A stretch of DNA of 64,000 bases from Kineococcus sp. NBC_00420 (GCF_036021035.1 NZ_CP107930.1:1674001-1738000); one strand, 5' to 3'; positions 34,239 to 43,511 are shown, counted from the first letter of the stretch. Numbers and translations: made by a program. Notes: generated by a model not told the origin, from the sequence alone.

Positions 34239-35327
34239 GTGACACAGACGACGGCTGCCGTACCCACCACTCAGGAGATTTCCGTGCCGCCCCCCTTCCA
34301 CGTGTTCCTCGACGTCGACGGCGGCGGGTGGCACCCCGCGGCCTGGCGCCGCTCCCGGGTCTCCCCCGACGCCGTGTTCTCCCCCGCGCGGTTGAAGGAG
34401 TTCGCCGTCACCGCGCAGGCCCAGGGCCTCACGGGACTCACCTTCGAGGACTCCACGCTGCCGGACCCCCGCAACCCCCACGGACACCTGGACGCGGTGC
34501 AGCGGGCGGCCTTCCTCGCCGGGACCACCGACACGATCGGTCTGCTGCCGGTCGCCGCGACCACCTACTCCGAACCGTTCCACGTGGCGGCGCAGATCGC
34601 GTCGCTGGACCACTCCAGCGCCGGCCGAGCCGGCTGGATCGCGACGACGTCCACCCCCGCCGTGGCCCGGACGGTGAACCTCCCCGTGCTCGACGACCCG
34701 CAGGCGGAACTCACCGACGTGGTCGGGGCCGTACGGAGGTTGTGGGACTCCTGGGAGGACGACGCGGTGGTCCGCGACGTCGCCACGGGACGCTACGTCG
34801 ACCGCGACCGGTTGCACCACGTCGACGTCGTCGCCACCAACTTCTCGGTCAAGGGCCCGCTCACCGTGCCCCGTCCCCCGCAGGGGCAGCCGGTCGTGGC
34901 CGCCCACGAACGCGACCTCCTCGACCCGGGCGTGGTCGACGTCGTCCTCACGGGCAGCGAGCGGACCCGGCGCAGCGCCGGTGGTCCGCTGGTCGTGCTC
35001 GAGGTCGAGTTCGCCCTCGACACCGCGGCCGCCTCGGGTGCGCAGCGGGTCGAGGCGCTCGACGCCGACGCCCCGGCTCCCGCACGGGGCCGGCTGCGCT
35101 GGACGGGGTCCGGTGAAGGCTTCGCGCGGTACCTCTCCGGTCTCGCGGGTTCCGTCGACGGTGTCCGGCTGCACGCCGCCGTCCTCGACGAGGACCTCCG
35201 CACGCTGCTGCGCACCACGTTCCCCGCCCTGCGCGTCGCCCGGCTGCTGCGACCACCCGCCGCCGGTGCGACGTTGCGCACCACCCTCGGCCGTCCCCGG
35301 CCGGTCAACCAGTTCGCGACGGCCTGA
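34239..35327 (+). CDS. luciferase-like flavin monooxygenase (LLM class), diverged
   Basis: A 362-residue TIM-barrel protein of the bacterial luciferase-like superfamily. It has HVFLDVDGGGWHPAAWRRS, the second-strand LTGLTFEDSTLPDPRNPHGH, then IGLLPVAATTYSEPFHVAAQ, DHSSAGRAGWIATTS and LPVPRPPQ-like PLTVPRPPQGQPVVAA. Later parts are more variable than in standard members. The GTG at 34239 has a well-placed GGAG and is preferred over a GTG at 34227. It is followed after 8 bases by a second, more typical LLM gene. The two may form a two-component or paralogous oxygenase for organosulfur or other compounds. Confidence 0.7.
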   Translation: MTQTTAAVPTTQEISVPPPFHVFLDVDGGGWHPAAWRRSRVSPDAVFSPARLKEFAVTAQAQGLTGLTFEDSTLPDPRNPHGHLDAVQRAAFLAGTTDTIGLLPVAATTYSEPFHVAAQIASLDHSSAGRAGWIATTSTPAVARTVNLPVLDDPQAELTDVVGAVRRLWDSWEDDAVVRDVATGRYVDRDRLHHVDVVATNFSVKGPLTVPRPPQGQPVVAAHERDLLDPGVVDVVLTGSERTRRSAGGPLVVLEVEFALDTAAASGAQRVEALDADAPAPARGRLRWTGSGEGFARYLSGLAGSVDGVRLHAAVLDEDLRTLLRTTFPALRVARLLRPPAAGATLRTTLGRPRPVNQFATA

Positions 35328-35335
35328 GGAGTCCC

Positions 35336-36586
35336 GTGACCGACCTGCGCTACCCGAACGCCGTCGTCCACTTCGGCGTCTTCTTCCAGGGCGTCAACCA
35401 CAGCACCATCTGGTCGGACCCCCGCAGCGGTTCCCAGATGAACCACTCCACCTTCACGCAGCTGATCCGGACCGCCGAACGCGGACTGCTCGACGCGTTC
35501 TTCCTCGGCGAGGGCCTCCGCCTGCGCGAACAGCGGGGCAGGATCCACGACCTCGACGTCGTCGGGCGACCCGACGCGCTGACCGAACTCGCCACGCTGG
35601 CGGGTCTGACCGACCGCATCGGTCTGGTCGCCACCCAGAACACCACCTACAACGACCCCGCCGACCTGGCCCGCCGTCTCGCGTCCCTGGACGTCCTCTC
35701 CGGTGGTCGCGCCGCGTGGAACGTCGTCACGACGGACAACGCCTGGACCGGGGCGAACTTCCGCCGGGGCGGCTACCTCGACCACGCCGACCGCTACGAG
35801 CGGGCCGAACGCTTCGTGAACCTGGCCCGACGGGTCTGGGACAGCTGGGACGGGTCGGAGTTCGCTCCCGTGGACTCCGACGACGGCTTCTTCGACGTCG
35901 AGATCGCCCCCACCGTCCCCCGCAGCCCGCAGGGTCATCCCGTGATCTTCCAGGCCGGCGACTCACCCACCGGCCGCGACTTCGCCGCCCGCTCGGCCGA
36001 CGTGATCTTCTCCGCGCACGGGAGCGACCGCCACGACGCGCTGGCGTTCGCCGACGACGTCCGCCGCCGCGTCGTGGCGGCGGGTCGCCCCGAGGACGAC
36101 GTCCTCACCTTCCCGGGGACCCAGATCGTCGTCGCCGACACCGAGGGCGAGGTGGAGGAGAAGGCCCGTTGGGTCCTGGAGCAGCAGGTGACCCCCGCGC
36201 CCGCGCACGACCCCGTCATCGCGGACATCGACGGGACCCGGGGCGCCGCGCGACAGGGTCACGACCCCCGGGCGATCGCCCAGGAGTGGCGCCGGGTGGC
36301 GGAGGAGAACAAGTTCTCGCTGCGCGAACTCGTGCTGCACACCTCGGCCCGGCGCGGTTTCGCCGGTACGGCCTCGCAGTTGGCCGACGAACTGACCCTC
36401 TGGGTACGCAGCGGCGCCAGCAGCGGGTTCAACGTCACGCCGTTCCTCGTCCCCAGCGGCCTGGACGACATCGTGGACCAGCTCGTCCCGGCCCTGCAGG
36501 AACGGGACGCCTACCCGACCGCGTACGTCGGGACCACGCTGCGCGAGCACCTGGGTCTGCGACCTCCGCTCACGCGTCGCCGCTGA
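35336..36586 (+). CDS. NtaA/DszA-family FMN-dependent monooxygenase
   Basis: A 416-residue LLM-class enzyme of the NtaA/SnaA/DszA group, which uses FMNH2 and O2 to cleave C-N or C-S bonds. Family markers are VNHSTIWSDPRSGSQMNHST, GLLDAFFLGEGLRLREQ, LVATQNTTYNDPADLARRLA, LDVLSGGRAAWNVVTTDN and HPVIFQAGDSPTGRDFAARS. The GTG start has GAGGAG upstream. It overlaps the convergent ATP-grasp gene by 17 bases at its 3' end. Lying 1.4 kb from a SAM-controlled sulfur operon, it may liberate sulfur from an organosulfur compound; this is an inference. No flavin reductase is seen next to it. Confidence 0.8.
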   Translation: MTDLRYPNAVVHFGVFFQGVNHSTIWSDPRSGSQMNHSTFTQLIRTAERGLLDAFFLGEGLRLREQRGRIHDLDVVGRPDALTELATLAGLTDRIGLVATQNTTYNDPADLARRLASLDVLSGGRAAWNVVTTDNAWTGANFRRGGYLDHADRYERAERFVNLARRVWDSWDGSEFAPVDSDDGFFDVEIAPTVPRSPQGHPVIFQAGDSPTGRDFAARSADVIFSAHGSDRHDALAFADDVRRRVVAAGRPEDDVLTFPGTQIVVADTEGEVEEKARWVLEQQVTPAPAHDPVIADIDGTRGAARQGHDPRAIAQEWRRVAEENKFSLRELVLHTSARRGFAGTASQLADELTLWVRSGASSGFNVTPFLVPSGLDDIVDQLVPALQERDAYPTAYVGTTLREHLGLRPPLTRRR

Positions 36587-37532
36587 GAAGCCCGCCGAGG
36601 TAGCGGGCGATGGCGCCGGGACCCGACACGGGGGCGACGGCCTCGACCGCGGGGTTGTAGTTGGTGTTGGTGTTGATGTCGTAGGTGACCGTCCGCCCGT
36701 CCGCCGTCTCGAGGAACTCGATGCCGGCGATCTCGACGCCGGCCGTCCGCAGCAGGTCCTCGTAGCGGCGGACGAGCGGGTGGTCTCCGGTGATCTCCGT
36801 GCGCAGCGCGAACGGGACCACGCCCGGCACCTCGCACGCGTCGGCAGGGCACAGTTCGAAGCTGCCCGCGGAGGTGTCCACGCGCACCGCGTAGACGAAG
36901 CGCCCGCCCACGAACTCGGCCCGGGTGACGAACGGTTCGGCCGAGCGGAGGAACTCCTGGAGCAGGGTGATCCCGTCGACCGGTTCCTCGAACTCCGGCG
37001 AGGCCACGTGGGCGTCGAAGTCCTCGTGGGAGTCGAAGCGCCGGACACCGAGGCCCTTGCCGCCCTGGTTGTGCTTGGTGATGAACGGCACCTGCAGTTC
37101 CCGGGAGCGTGCCGCCAGGTCCCCGCGGCCGAAGACGGCCAAGGTCCGGGGTACGTCGAACCCGTTGCGGCGCAACAGCGCGTGCTGGGCGACCTTGCTC
37201 ACCTCGAGCTCGACGACGTGGGTCCCCCCGACGACCCGGCGTCCCCAGCCCTCGAGCCAGGCGAAGAAGGCCCGGGTGAACTCCTTGGTCTGCCCGTGAC
37301 CTCGGGTGTGCGCGGACGCGCTGAGCCGCGACCAGTAGACGCCCGGGGCCGGTTCGGCGTCGAGGTCCAGGGACCCGTCGGTCAGCAGGACCTCCTGGAA
37401 CGGCACGCCCTCGGCGCGGAAGGCGGCCTCGAAGGGCGGGAACCACCCTGGGTTCTCGTGCACCACGTGGACGCGTGGCCCGGTGTCGGCCGTGGAGGTC
37501 CAGGCGCTGGTGGTCTCGGTCACGGTGGACAT
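36570..37532 (-). CDS. ATP-grasp domain protein, RimK-like ligase
   Basis: A 320-residue ATP-grasp enzyme that should join a carboxylate to an amine using ATP. The central domain has VPFITKHNQGGKGLGVRRFD, the Lys and Gly-rich loop of the fold (about 142-161), then EPVDGITLLQEFL and VTRAEFVGGRFVYAVRVD. The metal-binding end is VEIAGIEFLETADGRTVTYD followed by INTNTNYN (about 288-295). The N-terminal domain has VHVVHENPGWFPPFEAAF. The ATG at 37532 has AGGAGG eight bases upstream. It is divergent from the MpaB-type gene. Related ligases make peptides or modify proteins; the substrate here is unknown. Confidence 0.8.
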   Translation of the reverse strand: MSTVTETTSAWTSTADTGPRVHVVHENPGWFPPFEAAFRAEGVPFQEVLLTDGSLDLDAEPAPGVYWSRLSASAHTRGHGQTKEFTRAFFAWLEGWGRRVVGGTHVVELEVSKVAQHALLRRNGFDVPRTLAVFGRGDLAARSRELQVPFITKHNQGGKGLGVRRFDSHEDFDAHVASPEFEEPVDGITLLQEFLRSAEPFVTRAEFVGGRFVYAVRVDTSAGSFELCPADACEVPGVVPFALRTEITGDHPLVRRYEDLLRTAGVEIAGIEFLETADGRTVTYDINTNTNYNPAVEAVAPVSGPGAIARYLGGLLSGDA

Positions 37533-37665
37533 GGGCGTCCTCCTGCACTCGTGGGCGGTCGGCCCGGTGTCCCGGCGGCGTGTCCGGAACGAGCCGTGCT
37601 GCTGCGGCAACGGTACGACGAGGGCCGGCGGGCGCAGGAGGCGTTCAGGAGGCAGAGTCAGCGGG

Positions 37666-38760
37666 GTGAGGACCTCCAGCACTCCGCCGACCTCCCCCGC
37701 CCTCCCCACCGAGGCGGACCTCGCCGTCGCGGCGCACCGTTCCGACCCGCTCGCGGACGCCCTCGCCGACCGGGTCCTCGCCGATCCCACCGGCTGGCGA
37801 CGCTTCGACGAGGCGTTGCGCCACGGCGCCGACAGCGCCGTGGACCCGGCTGTGCACGACCTGGTGCTCGACCTCGAACGCACCTGCGCCGCAGCCGACG
37901 ACGAGGTCCTGGACGCGGCGGCCGAACCGACCTTCACGGCGTCGATGGGCGTCCACGTCTTCGACGTCGGGGCGGGAGCGCTCATCAGTTCCTACCGGCC
38001 GCCGACGACGTCCACGATCCTGGTCCGGACGGGGCGGCTCCTGGGGGAGAACGCCCACGCCCGGCTGCTGGAGACGGCGCAGTGGCTGACGGCCGCGTCG
38101 CTGCCCGGCGGGACCCGCCCCGGCCGGCGGGGTTTCGTCTCCACCGCCCACGTGCGCCTCGGCCACGCCGTCGTCCGGCGCCGCGTCCAGCGCGAGGACC
38201 CGCCCGCGGACGGGACCGTCCCGATCAGCCAGCTGGACCAGCTCCGCACCTGGCTCGACTTCACCTACGTCGCGCCGCAGTCCGCCGCGGTGCTGGGCAT
38301 CGACCTCACCCCTGCCGAGTACGCGCGCTTCCTCCGCTTCTGGCGCCACCTCGGAACGCTGCTGGGGGTCGAACCGGGCCTCACGGCGGGAGTGGTCGAC
38401 CTGGCCGGTGCGCGCACCCTGCACGACCGGATCGACGCCCGCACCGCGGCGCCCAACGACGACGCCCGCGCCCTCACGGCCTCGGGCCTGACCGTGCTGG
38501 CCACCACGCTGGCCGAACTCACCCCGATCCCGGCGCTCGTGGCGACCCCCCTCGTCGAGGTGGTCTCCCGGGCCATGCAGGGCGACCCGCTCGCGGACGC
38601 GCTGGGCATCCCGCGGCACCCGCTGCTGAGCCGGGCGGTGCCGGTCGTCGCCGCCGTGCAGCGGGCCCGTCGCGACCGGCTGCGGCGCAACCCCACGGCG
38701 TGGGCCGCGGCCATCGCGCGAAACACCGCCGCCAACCGGGAGTTCCTCGACGCCGGGTGA
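37666..38760 (+). CDS. MpaB/DUF2236 family oxygenase
   Basis: A 364-residue protein of the oxygenase MpaB (DUF2236) family, heme-containing in the best studied relatives such as the latex-clearing protein. The conserved block has LVRTGRLLGENAHARLLETA, then FVSTAHVRLGHAVVRRRV with the two histidines and Arg of the family (about 156-171). The central DQLRTWLDFTYVAPQSAAVL and EYARFLRFWRHLG are also typical. The GTG at 37666 has AGGAGG 13 bases upstream, somewhat far. It is divergent from the ATP-grasp gene. Proposed substrates range from rubber to mycophenolic acid intermediates; none is indicated here. Confidence 0.8.
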   Translation: MRTSSTPPTSPALPTEADLAVAAHRSDPLADALADRVLADPTGWRRFDEALRHGADSAVDPAVHDLVLDLERTCAAADDEVLDAAAEPTFTASMGVHVFDVGAGALISSYRPPTTSTILVRTGRLLGENAHARLLETAQWLTAASLPGGTRPGRRGFVSTAHVRLGHAVVRRRVQREDPPADGTVPISQLDQLRTWLDFTYVAPQSAAVLGIDLTPAEYARFLRFWRHLGTLLGVEPGLTAGVVDLAGARTLHDRIDARTAAPNDDARALTASGLTVLATTLAELTPIPALVATPLVEVVSRAMQGDPLADALGIPRHPLLSRAVPVVAAVQRARRDRLRRNPTAWAAAIARNTAANREFLDAG

Positions 38761-38832
38761 CGGGAAGCGCCGCGGGCGCGGTGACGTTCGCACCACGGGA
38801 ACGAGCACGACCACCGAGCACAGGAGGACACC

Positions 38833-39123
38833 GTGGCAACCGTCGACGACCTCGTCGTCACCCACGACGAGCAGGCCCACCGCTGGGAGGGCCGCCTCGA
38901 CGGCCAGGTCGTGGCGTTGGCCGACTACGTCCCGCAGGGCTCGTCGATCGCGATGGTCCACACCGAGGTCGTCCCGGCCCACGAGAACGAGGGACTGGCG
39001 ACGAAGGTCGTCGACGCCGCGTTGGTCGACGTCCGGGCGCGCGGGTTGCGCGTCGTCCCGGCCTGTTCCTTCGTCCGCCTGCACGTGCGGCGGCACGCCG
39101 AGGAGTACGCCGACATCCTCTGA
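38833..39123 (+). CDS. small GNAT-like N-acetyltransferase (YjdJ type)
   Basis: A 96-residue minimal GNAT-fold protein. The CoA-binding strand and loop are in MVHTEVVPAHENEGLATKVV (residues about 41-60), the Gln/Arg-x-x-Gly-x-Gly/Ala region, followed by the helix DAALVDVRARGLRVVPACSF. The last part, VRLHVRRHAEEYADIL, is typical of the YjdJ/GtnB family that acts as stand-alone acetyl-CoA-binding proteins. The GTG at 38833 has AGGAGGACACC upstream. It follows the MpaB-type gene by 72 bases. The acetyl acceptor is unknown. Confidence 0.8.
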   Translation: MATVDDLVVTHDEQAHRWEGRLDGQVVALADYVPQGSSIAMVHTEVVPAHENEGLATKVVDAALVDVRARGLRVVPACSFVRLHVRRHAEEYADIL

Positions 39124-39150
39124 GGCCCCCCGCACGGGAGGATGTGGCCC

Positions 39151-40227
39151 GTGACCCCCGATGCGCCCCGTCGACGTGCCCGCAGGTCCCGTCCCGACGG
39201 GCCCGTGACCCTCGACGACGTGGCCCGCGAGGCCGGGGTCTCGTTGGCGACGGCCTCACGCGTCCTCAACGGCAGTTCCCGGGTCGTCGGTGAGGCGCTG
39301 CGCGAACGCGTGCACGCCGCGGCCGCGCAGCTGGACTACAGCGCCAACGCGCAGGCGCAGGCGATGGCCCGGGGCCGCTCGGGAGTCGTCGGTCTCGTCG
39401 TCCACGACATCGCCGACCCGTACTTCTCCTCCCTCGCCGCCGGGGTGACGGCCCGGGCCGAGGCGTCCGACGTCATCGTCACCCTCGCCGTGACGGGAGG
39501 CGATCCCGTGCGAGAACTGCAGCACGTCGCGACGCTGCGCCGGCAGCGCGTCCGGGCCGTGCTGCTGGCCGGGTCGCGCTGGGCCGACGAGGAGTCGACG
39601 GACGCCCTGCGCGCCGAACTCGACGCGTTCCGCGCCAGCGGCGGGCAGGTGGCGGCCGTCACCCAGGACGTGCTGGGGGTCGACACCGTCCTCATCGACA
39701 ACGTCGGCGCGGCGCGACGTCTGAGCGAGGCCATGGTCGGGATCGGCTACCGCGAGTTCGTGCTGCTGGAGGGCCCCGAGGACCTGCTGACCGCACGGGA
39801 GCGGACGGCGGGGTTCCTGGCCGGGCTGAGAGCGCACGGGATCGAACCCGTCGCGCACCTGGCGGGCCCGTTCACCCGCGACGGGGCCTACGCGAGCACC
39901 GAGGAGTTCCTGGCCCGCGGTCCGCTCCCCCGGGTGGAGGGGCGTCGTCCGCTCCTGATGGCCGCGAACGACGTGATGGCCGTCGGTGCCCTCGCGGCCG
40001 CCCGCGACGCCGGCGTCGACGTCCCCGCGGACCTCGCGATCTCGGGCTTCGACGACATCCCCACCCTGCGCGACGTCGCCCCCGCCCTCACCACCGTCCG
40101 CTTGCCGTTGCGGGGCATCGGCGAGGCCGTCTTCGACCTCGTCGTCGCCGACGGGGACGGGCCGCTGCGCCGGGAACGGTTCGAGGGCGAGGTGCTCGTC
40201 CGCGCCAGCACACCGCCACAGACGTGA
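39151..40227 (+). CDS. LacI family transcriptional regulator
   Basis: A 358-residue repressor. The helix-turn-helix and hinge are VTLDDVAREAGVSLATASRV and LNGSSRVVGEALRERV (about 22-56). The periplasmic-binding-protein-like core begins RSGVVGLVVHDIADPYFSSL and includes DTVLIDNVGAARRL and DLAISGFDDIPTLRD. The GTG at 39151 has GGGAGG nine bases upstream; the ATG at 39142 would be too close to that site. It converges on the binding-protein gene of sugar operon 2, so it could regulate that operon, although the second LacI gene at 45995 is better placed. The effector sugar is unknown. Confidence 0.85.
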   Translation: MTPDAPRRRARRSRPDGPVTLDDVAREAGVSLATASRVLNGSSRVVGEALRERVHAAAAQLDYSANAQAQAMARGRSGVVGLVVHDIADPYFSSLAAGVTARAEASDVIVTLAVTGGDPVRELQHVATLRRQRVRAVLLAGSRWADEESTDALRAELDAFRASGGQVAAVTQDVLGVDTVLIDNVGAARRLSEAMVGIGYREFVLLEGPEDLLTARERTAGFLAGLRAHGIEPVAHLAGPFTRDGAYASTEEFLARGPLPRVEGRRPLLMAANDVMAVGALAAARDAGVDVPADLAISGFDDIPTLRDVAPALTTVRLPLRGIGEAVFDLVVADGDGPLRRERFEGEVLVRASTPPQT

Positions 40228-40251
40228 CGGTGTGCCGGCACGGACCGGCCC

Positions 40252-41592
40252 TCAGAGCATGCCCGCCGCGGCGGACACGACCTTCTTGGCGGCGTCGGCC
40301 GGGGTGCTCCGCCCGAAGATCTGCTCGGTCGCGATCGTGGAGTAGTCGGTGCTCCACGACGACGCGTTGGCCGGGGTCACCTGCGGCGGGTCGACCAGTT
40401 CCGGGGTGATCGCCTGGGTGAACTCCAGGGCGATCTTGGCCTGCGGGTCCAGGACCGGCTTGATGTCCTCCTGCACGGACGGGATCGCCGGGACCCCCCG
40501 CTCGGTGGTGAGGATCTTCGTCGCGGCGGGGTTGGTGAGCACGAAGGAGACGAACTTCGCCGCGTTCTCGCTCTGCTTCGAGCGCGCGGAGATCGACCAG
40601 TACATCGACGCCTTGTTCACCATCTTCGGGGACTCCCCCGCTGCCTTGGCGGGCAGCCGCAGCAGCTTCAACTCGTTGCCGCTGGCCGCTGCGAACGCCG
40701 AGATCTGCGTGTGGAAGAGCAGGTGGAACGCCGCCCGGTTGGTGGCGAACAGCGAGGCGTCGAGCGCGGCGGTCGAGTTCTCGCTCTGCATCGCGGCCGG
40801 CGGCGTCGCCCCGGAGGCGATGAGGGCGTCGGCGTACTCGAAGAAGTTGGTGACGGTCGCCTCGTCGGCGGGCTTCTCGTCGTCGCGGGGGAAGACCTCC
40901 TGGCCGCGCTGGCGGGCCCAGACGGCCACCTCGTTGGTGCCCACCCCGAACCCGTCGAAGCCGAAGACGCCCTGGGCGCTCAGCTTCGAGGAGATCTGGG
41001 TGGCGAGGTCGGCGAACTCGTCCCAGGTCCACTTGGTGTCGTCCGGCATCGCCACGCCGGCCTGCTCCAGCAGCTTCGGGTTGACCCCGAAGGAGTAGTT
41101 TCCGGTGCCGATGGGAGCACCGACGAACGTCTTGTCCACCATGCCGGTGTCGCGCACCTTCTCGTCCATCGCCGACAGGTCGAGCTGACCGGAGACGGAG
41201 CCGAGGTCGAGCAGGGCGCCCCGCGTCCCGTAGGCGGCGATGTAGGACTCGTCCATCTGGATGACGTCGGGCGAGTCGTTCGCGGCGGTGCCGGTGGCGA
41301 GCTTGTCCCAGTACGAGGTCCACTCGGAGTTCTCGACGGTGACCTTGATGCCCGGGTTGGCCTTCTCGAACTCCGCCACCGCCTGCTGGGTGAGCTTGAG
41401 CCGGGAGTCGTTGCCCCAGGTCGAGACGCGCAGGGTGCCGCCGCCCCCGGAGGCCTGCGAACCGCCGGAACTACCGGGCGCGCAGGCGGCGAGGGCGGCC
41501 AGCGACCCGACGGCGGCGAGGCCGGTGACGGCCTGGCGCCGGGACGGACCCCGGTGCGGGGTGGGAGAGGTGTTGGTGTCCGCGTGGTTCAT
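40252..41592 (-). CDS. sugar ABC transporter substrate-binding lipoprotein, operon 2
   Basis: A 446-residue family 1 solute-binding protein. After HRGPSRRQAVTGLAAVGSLA comes the lipobox LAAC (about 35-38), giving a lipid-anchored receptor; the twin Arg suggests Tat export. The mature domain begins TLRVSTWGNDSRLKLTQQAV and has TSYWDKLATGTAANDSPDVI, typical of polyol and sugar binders. The ATG at 41592 is the only start that leaves a proper signal peptide, though its ribosome binding site is weak. It is the last gene of the operon, 55 bases after the permease stop. The ligand is not evident; two Gfo/Idh/MocA dehydrogenases upstream point to a cyclitol or oxidised sugar. Confidence 0.9.
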   Translation of the reverse strand: MNHADTNTSPTPHRGPSRRQAVTGLAAVGSLAALAACAPGSSGGSQASGGGGTLRVSTWGNDSRLKLTQQAVAEFEKANPGIKVTVENSEWTSYWDKLATGTAANDSPDVIQMDESYIAAYGTRGALLDLGSVSGQLDLSAMDEKVRDTGMVDKTFVGAPIGTGNYSFGVNPKLLEQAGVAMPDDTKWTWDEFADLATQISSKLSAQGVFGFDGFGVGTNEVAVWARQRGQEVFPRDDEKPADEATVTNFFEYADALIASGATPPAAMQSENSTAALDASLFATNRAAFHLLFHTQISAFAAASGNELKLLRLPAKAAGESPKMVNKASMYWSISARSKQSENAAKFVSFVLTNPAATKILTTERGVPAIPSVQEDIKPVLDPQAKIALEFTQAITPELVDPPQVTPANASSWSTDYSTIATEQIFGRSTPADAAKKVVSAAAGML

Positions 41593-41647
41593 GTCAGCGA
41601 GGCCATTCTCGTCGAAGGTGCGCGGGTAGGAGCGGTCGTGCGGACGG

Positions 41648-42553
41648 TCACTTGCCACCGGTGGTGGAGATCCCCTTGACGAGGAAGCGCTGACCGAAGA
41701 GGAACACCACGAACAGCGGGACGAGGGTCACGATGGACATCGCGAACATCGCTCCCCAGTTGCTGCCGCTGGTGGCGTCGAGGAACTGCTTGAGCGCGAC
41801 CGGAACGGTGTAGGCGTTCGGGTCGGTCAGGTAGATCAGGGGGGTGAAGAAGTCGGACCAGGTCCAGATGAACGTGAAGATGGCGGTGGTGGCCAACGCC
41901 GGCCCCATCAGCGGGATCATCACGCGCAGGAAGATGCGGCCGTGTCCGCAGCCGTCGATGCGGGCCGCCTCGTCGAGCTCCCGCGGGATGCCGCGGATGA
42001 ACTGCACCATGAGGAAGATGAAGAACGAGTCGGTGGCCAGGAACTTCGGCAGGATCAGCGGGACGAACGTGTTCACCCAGCCGAGGTTGTTGAACAGGAT
42101 GTACTGCGGCACCAGGACGACGTGGACCGGGACCATCACGGTGATGAGCATGACGGCGAACCACAGCGTCTTGAACCGGAACCGGCAGCGGGCGAAGGCG
42201 TAGGCGGCCATGGAGCAGGCGAAGAGGTTCCCCGCGACGGCCCCGACGACCACGATCGCGGAGTTCACGATGTAGTGACCGAAGGGCTGCGCGAGGGCCG
42301 TCCAGCCGCCCGTGTAGTTGCTGGTGATCAGGTCGTTGAGCCACAGCCCGGGGGTCCGGAAGATGACGTCCGTGGGCCGGAACGAGGACACCAGCAGCCA
42401 CAGCAACGGGTAGATCATGATGACGCTCACGGCGATCAGCACCAGGTGCTTCACCACCGAGCGGGCGTTGCGGGACGCACGTCCCGCACCTTCCACGGGC
42501 TTCGGCCCGTGGGTCGCGACCTCGGGAGAGGCGGTCTCCTGCAGTTCAGTCAT
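41648..42553 (-). CDS. carbohydrate ABC transporter permease (MalG-like), operon 2
   Basis: A 301-residue membrane permease. The first helix is about 35-55 (HLVLIAVSVIMIYPLLWLLV), with five more following. The EAA docking loop reads IPRELDEAARIDGCGHGRIF (about 192-211). The C-terminus ends FGQRFLVKGISTTGGK, usual for MalG-type proteins. The ATG at 42553 overlaps the preceding permease's stop by 8 bases. With the gene at 42546 it forms the channel for the lipoprotein encoded at 40252. The ATPase must come from elsewhere, probably 53735. Confidence 0.9.
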   Translation of the reverse strand: MTELQETASPEVATHGPKPVEGAGRASRNARSVVKHLVLIAVSVIMIYPLLWLLVSSFRPTDVIFRTPGLWLNDLITSNYTGGWTALAQPFGHYIVNSAIVVVGAVAGNLFACSMAAYAFARCRFRFKTLWFAVMLITVMVPVHVVLVPQYILFNNLGWVNTFVPLILPKFLATDSFFIFLMVQFIRGIPRELDEAARIDGCGHGRIFLRVMIPLMGPALATTAIFTFIWTWSDFFTPLIYLTDPNAYTVPVALKQFLDATSGSNWGAMFAMSIVTLVPLFVVFLFGQRFLVKGISTTGGK

Positions 42554-43511
42554 CGTAGAACACCCAGAACTTCGAGAGGAGGAAGTTGACGGCGGTCAGG
42601 ACACCGATGATGAGGACCAGCAACCACGCCATCGCCGCGGCGTAGCCCATCTGGAACTGACCGAAACCCTTCTGGTACAGGTACAACGAGTAGAACAGCG
42701 TGGAGTCCGCCGGACCCCCGGTGCCACCGGAGACCACGAAGGCCTGGGTGAACGACTGGAACGCGTTGATCAGCTGCAGCACCAGGTTGAAGAACACGAT
42801 CGGCGACAACAGCGGAAGGGTGATCCGCCGGAACCGGGTCCAGCGGCTGGCACCGTCGACAGCGGCGGCCTCGTGGTACATGACGGGGATCTGGCGCAGG
42901 CCGGCCAGGAAGATGACCATCGGCGAACCGAACGTCCAGACGTGCAGCAGGATGATCGTCCACAGCGCGTAGCTCGGGTCGGAGACCCAGCCCGTCGTGG
43001 ACTGGATGCCCACGGCCCCCAGGATCTGGTTGACCAGGCCCTCGGTGCCGAACATCTGGCGCCACAGCAGGGCGATGGCGACGGAGCCACCCAGCATCGA
43101 GGGCAGGTAGAAGATGGAGCGGTACAGCGCCAGACCGCGCATCCCGCGGTCCAGGACGATCGCCACGGCCAGGGCGAACCCCAGCTGCAACGGCACCCCG
43201 ACGACCACGTAGATCAACGTGACCTTCAGCGAGTGGTGCAGACGCGAGTCGGTGAGCATGTCGACGTAGTTCTGCACGCCGATCCACTCCGGAGGCTGCA
43301 GCAGGCTGTACTTCGTGAACGAGAGGTACAGGCTGGCCAGCATCGGGCCGATGGTGATGACCACCAGGCCCAGGAACCACGGGGCCAGGAACAGGTACGC
43401 GGCCTTGTTGTCGCGGCCGTTCTCGCGCCGCAGGGCGGCCTTCTCCTCACGGGTCCGGGGACGGTCGCCCCGGGCGGTCCGGATGTTGGAGAGTTCGGAG
43501 ATCGCGCTCAC
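42546..43511 (-). CDS. sugar ABC transporter permease (MalF-like), operon 2
   Basis: A 321-residue MalF-type permease with a 35-residue basic N-terminus and six membrane helices, the first in AAYLFLAPWFLGLVVITIGP (about 37-56). The EAA loop is MYHEAAAVDGASRWTRFRRI (about 214-233). The GTG at 43511 has GGAAGG upstream. A short palindrome CCAT-CGAAC-ATGG lies at 43536-43548 between this gene and the dehydrogenase gene before it, so an internal promoter is possible, but the 87-base gap also allows a single transcript. Confidence 0.9.
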   Translation of the reverse strand: MSAISELSNIRTARGDRPRTREEKAALRRENGRDNKAAYLFLAPWFLGLVVITIGPMLASLYLSFTKYSLLQPPEWIGVQNYVDMLTDSRLHHSLKVTLIYVVVGVPLQLGFALAVAIVLDRGMRGLALYRSIFYLPSMLGGSVAIALLWRQMFGTEGLVNQILGAVGIQSTTGWVSDPSYALWTIILLHVWTFGSPMVIFLAGLRQIPVMYHEAAAVDGASRWTRFRRITLPLLSPIVFFNLVLQLINAFQSFTQAFVVSGGTGGPADSTLFYSLYLYQKGFGQFQMGYAAAMAWLLVLIIGVLTAVNFLLSKFWVFYDD

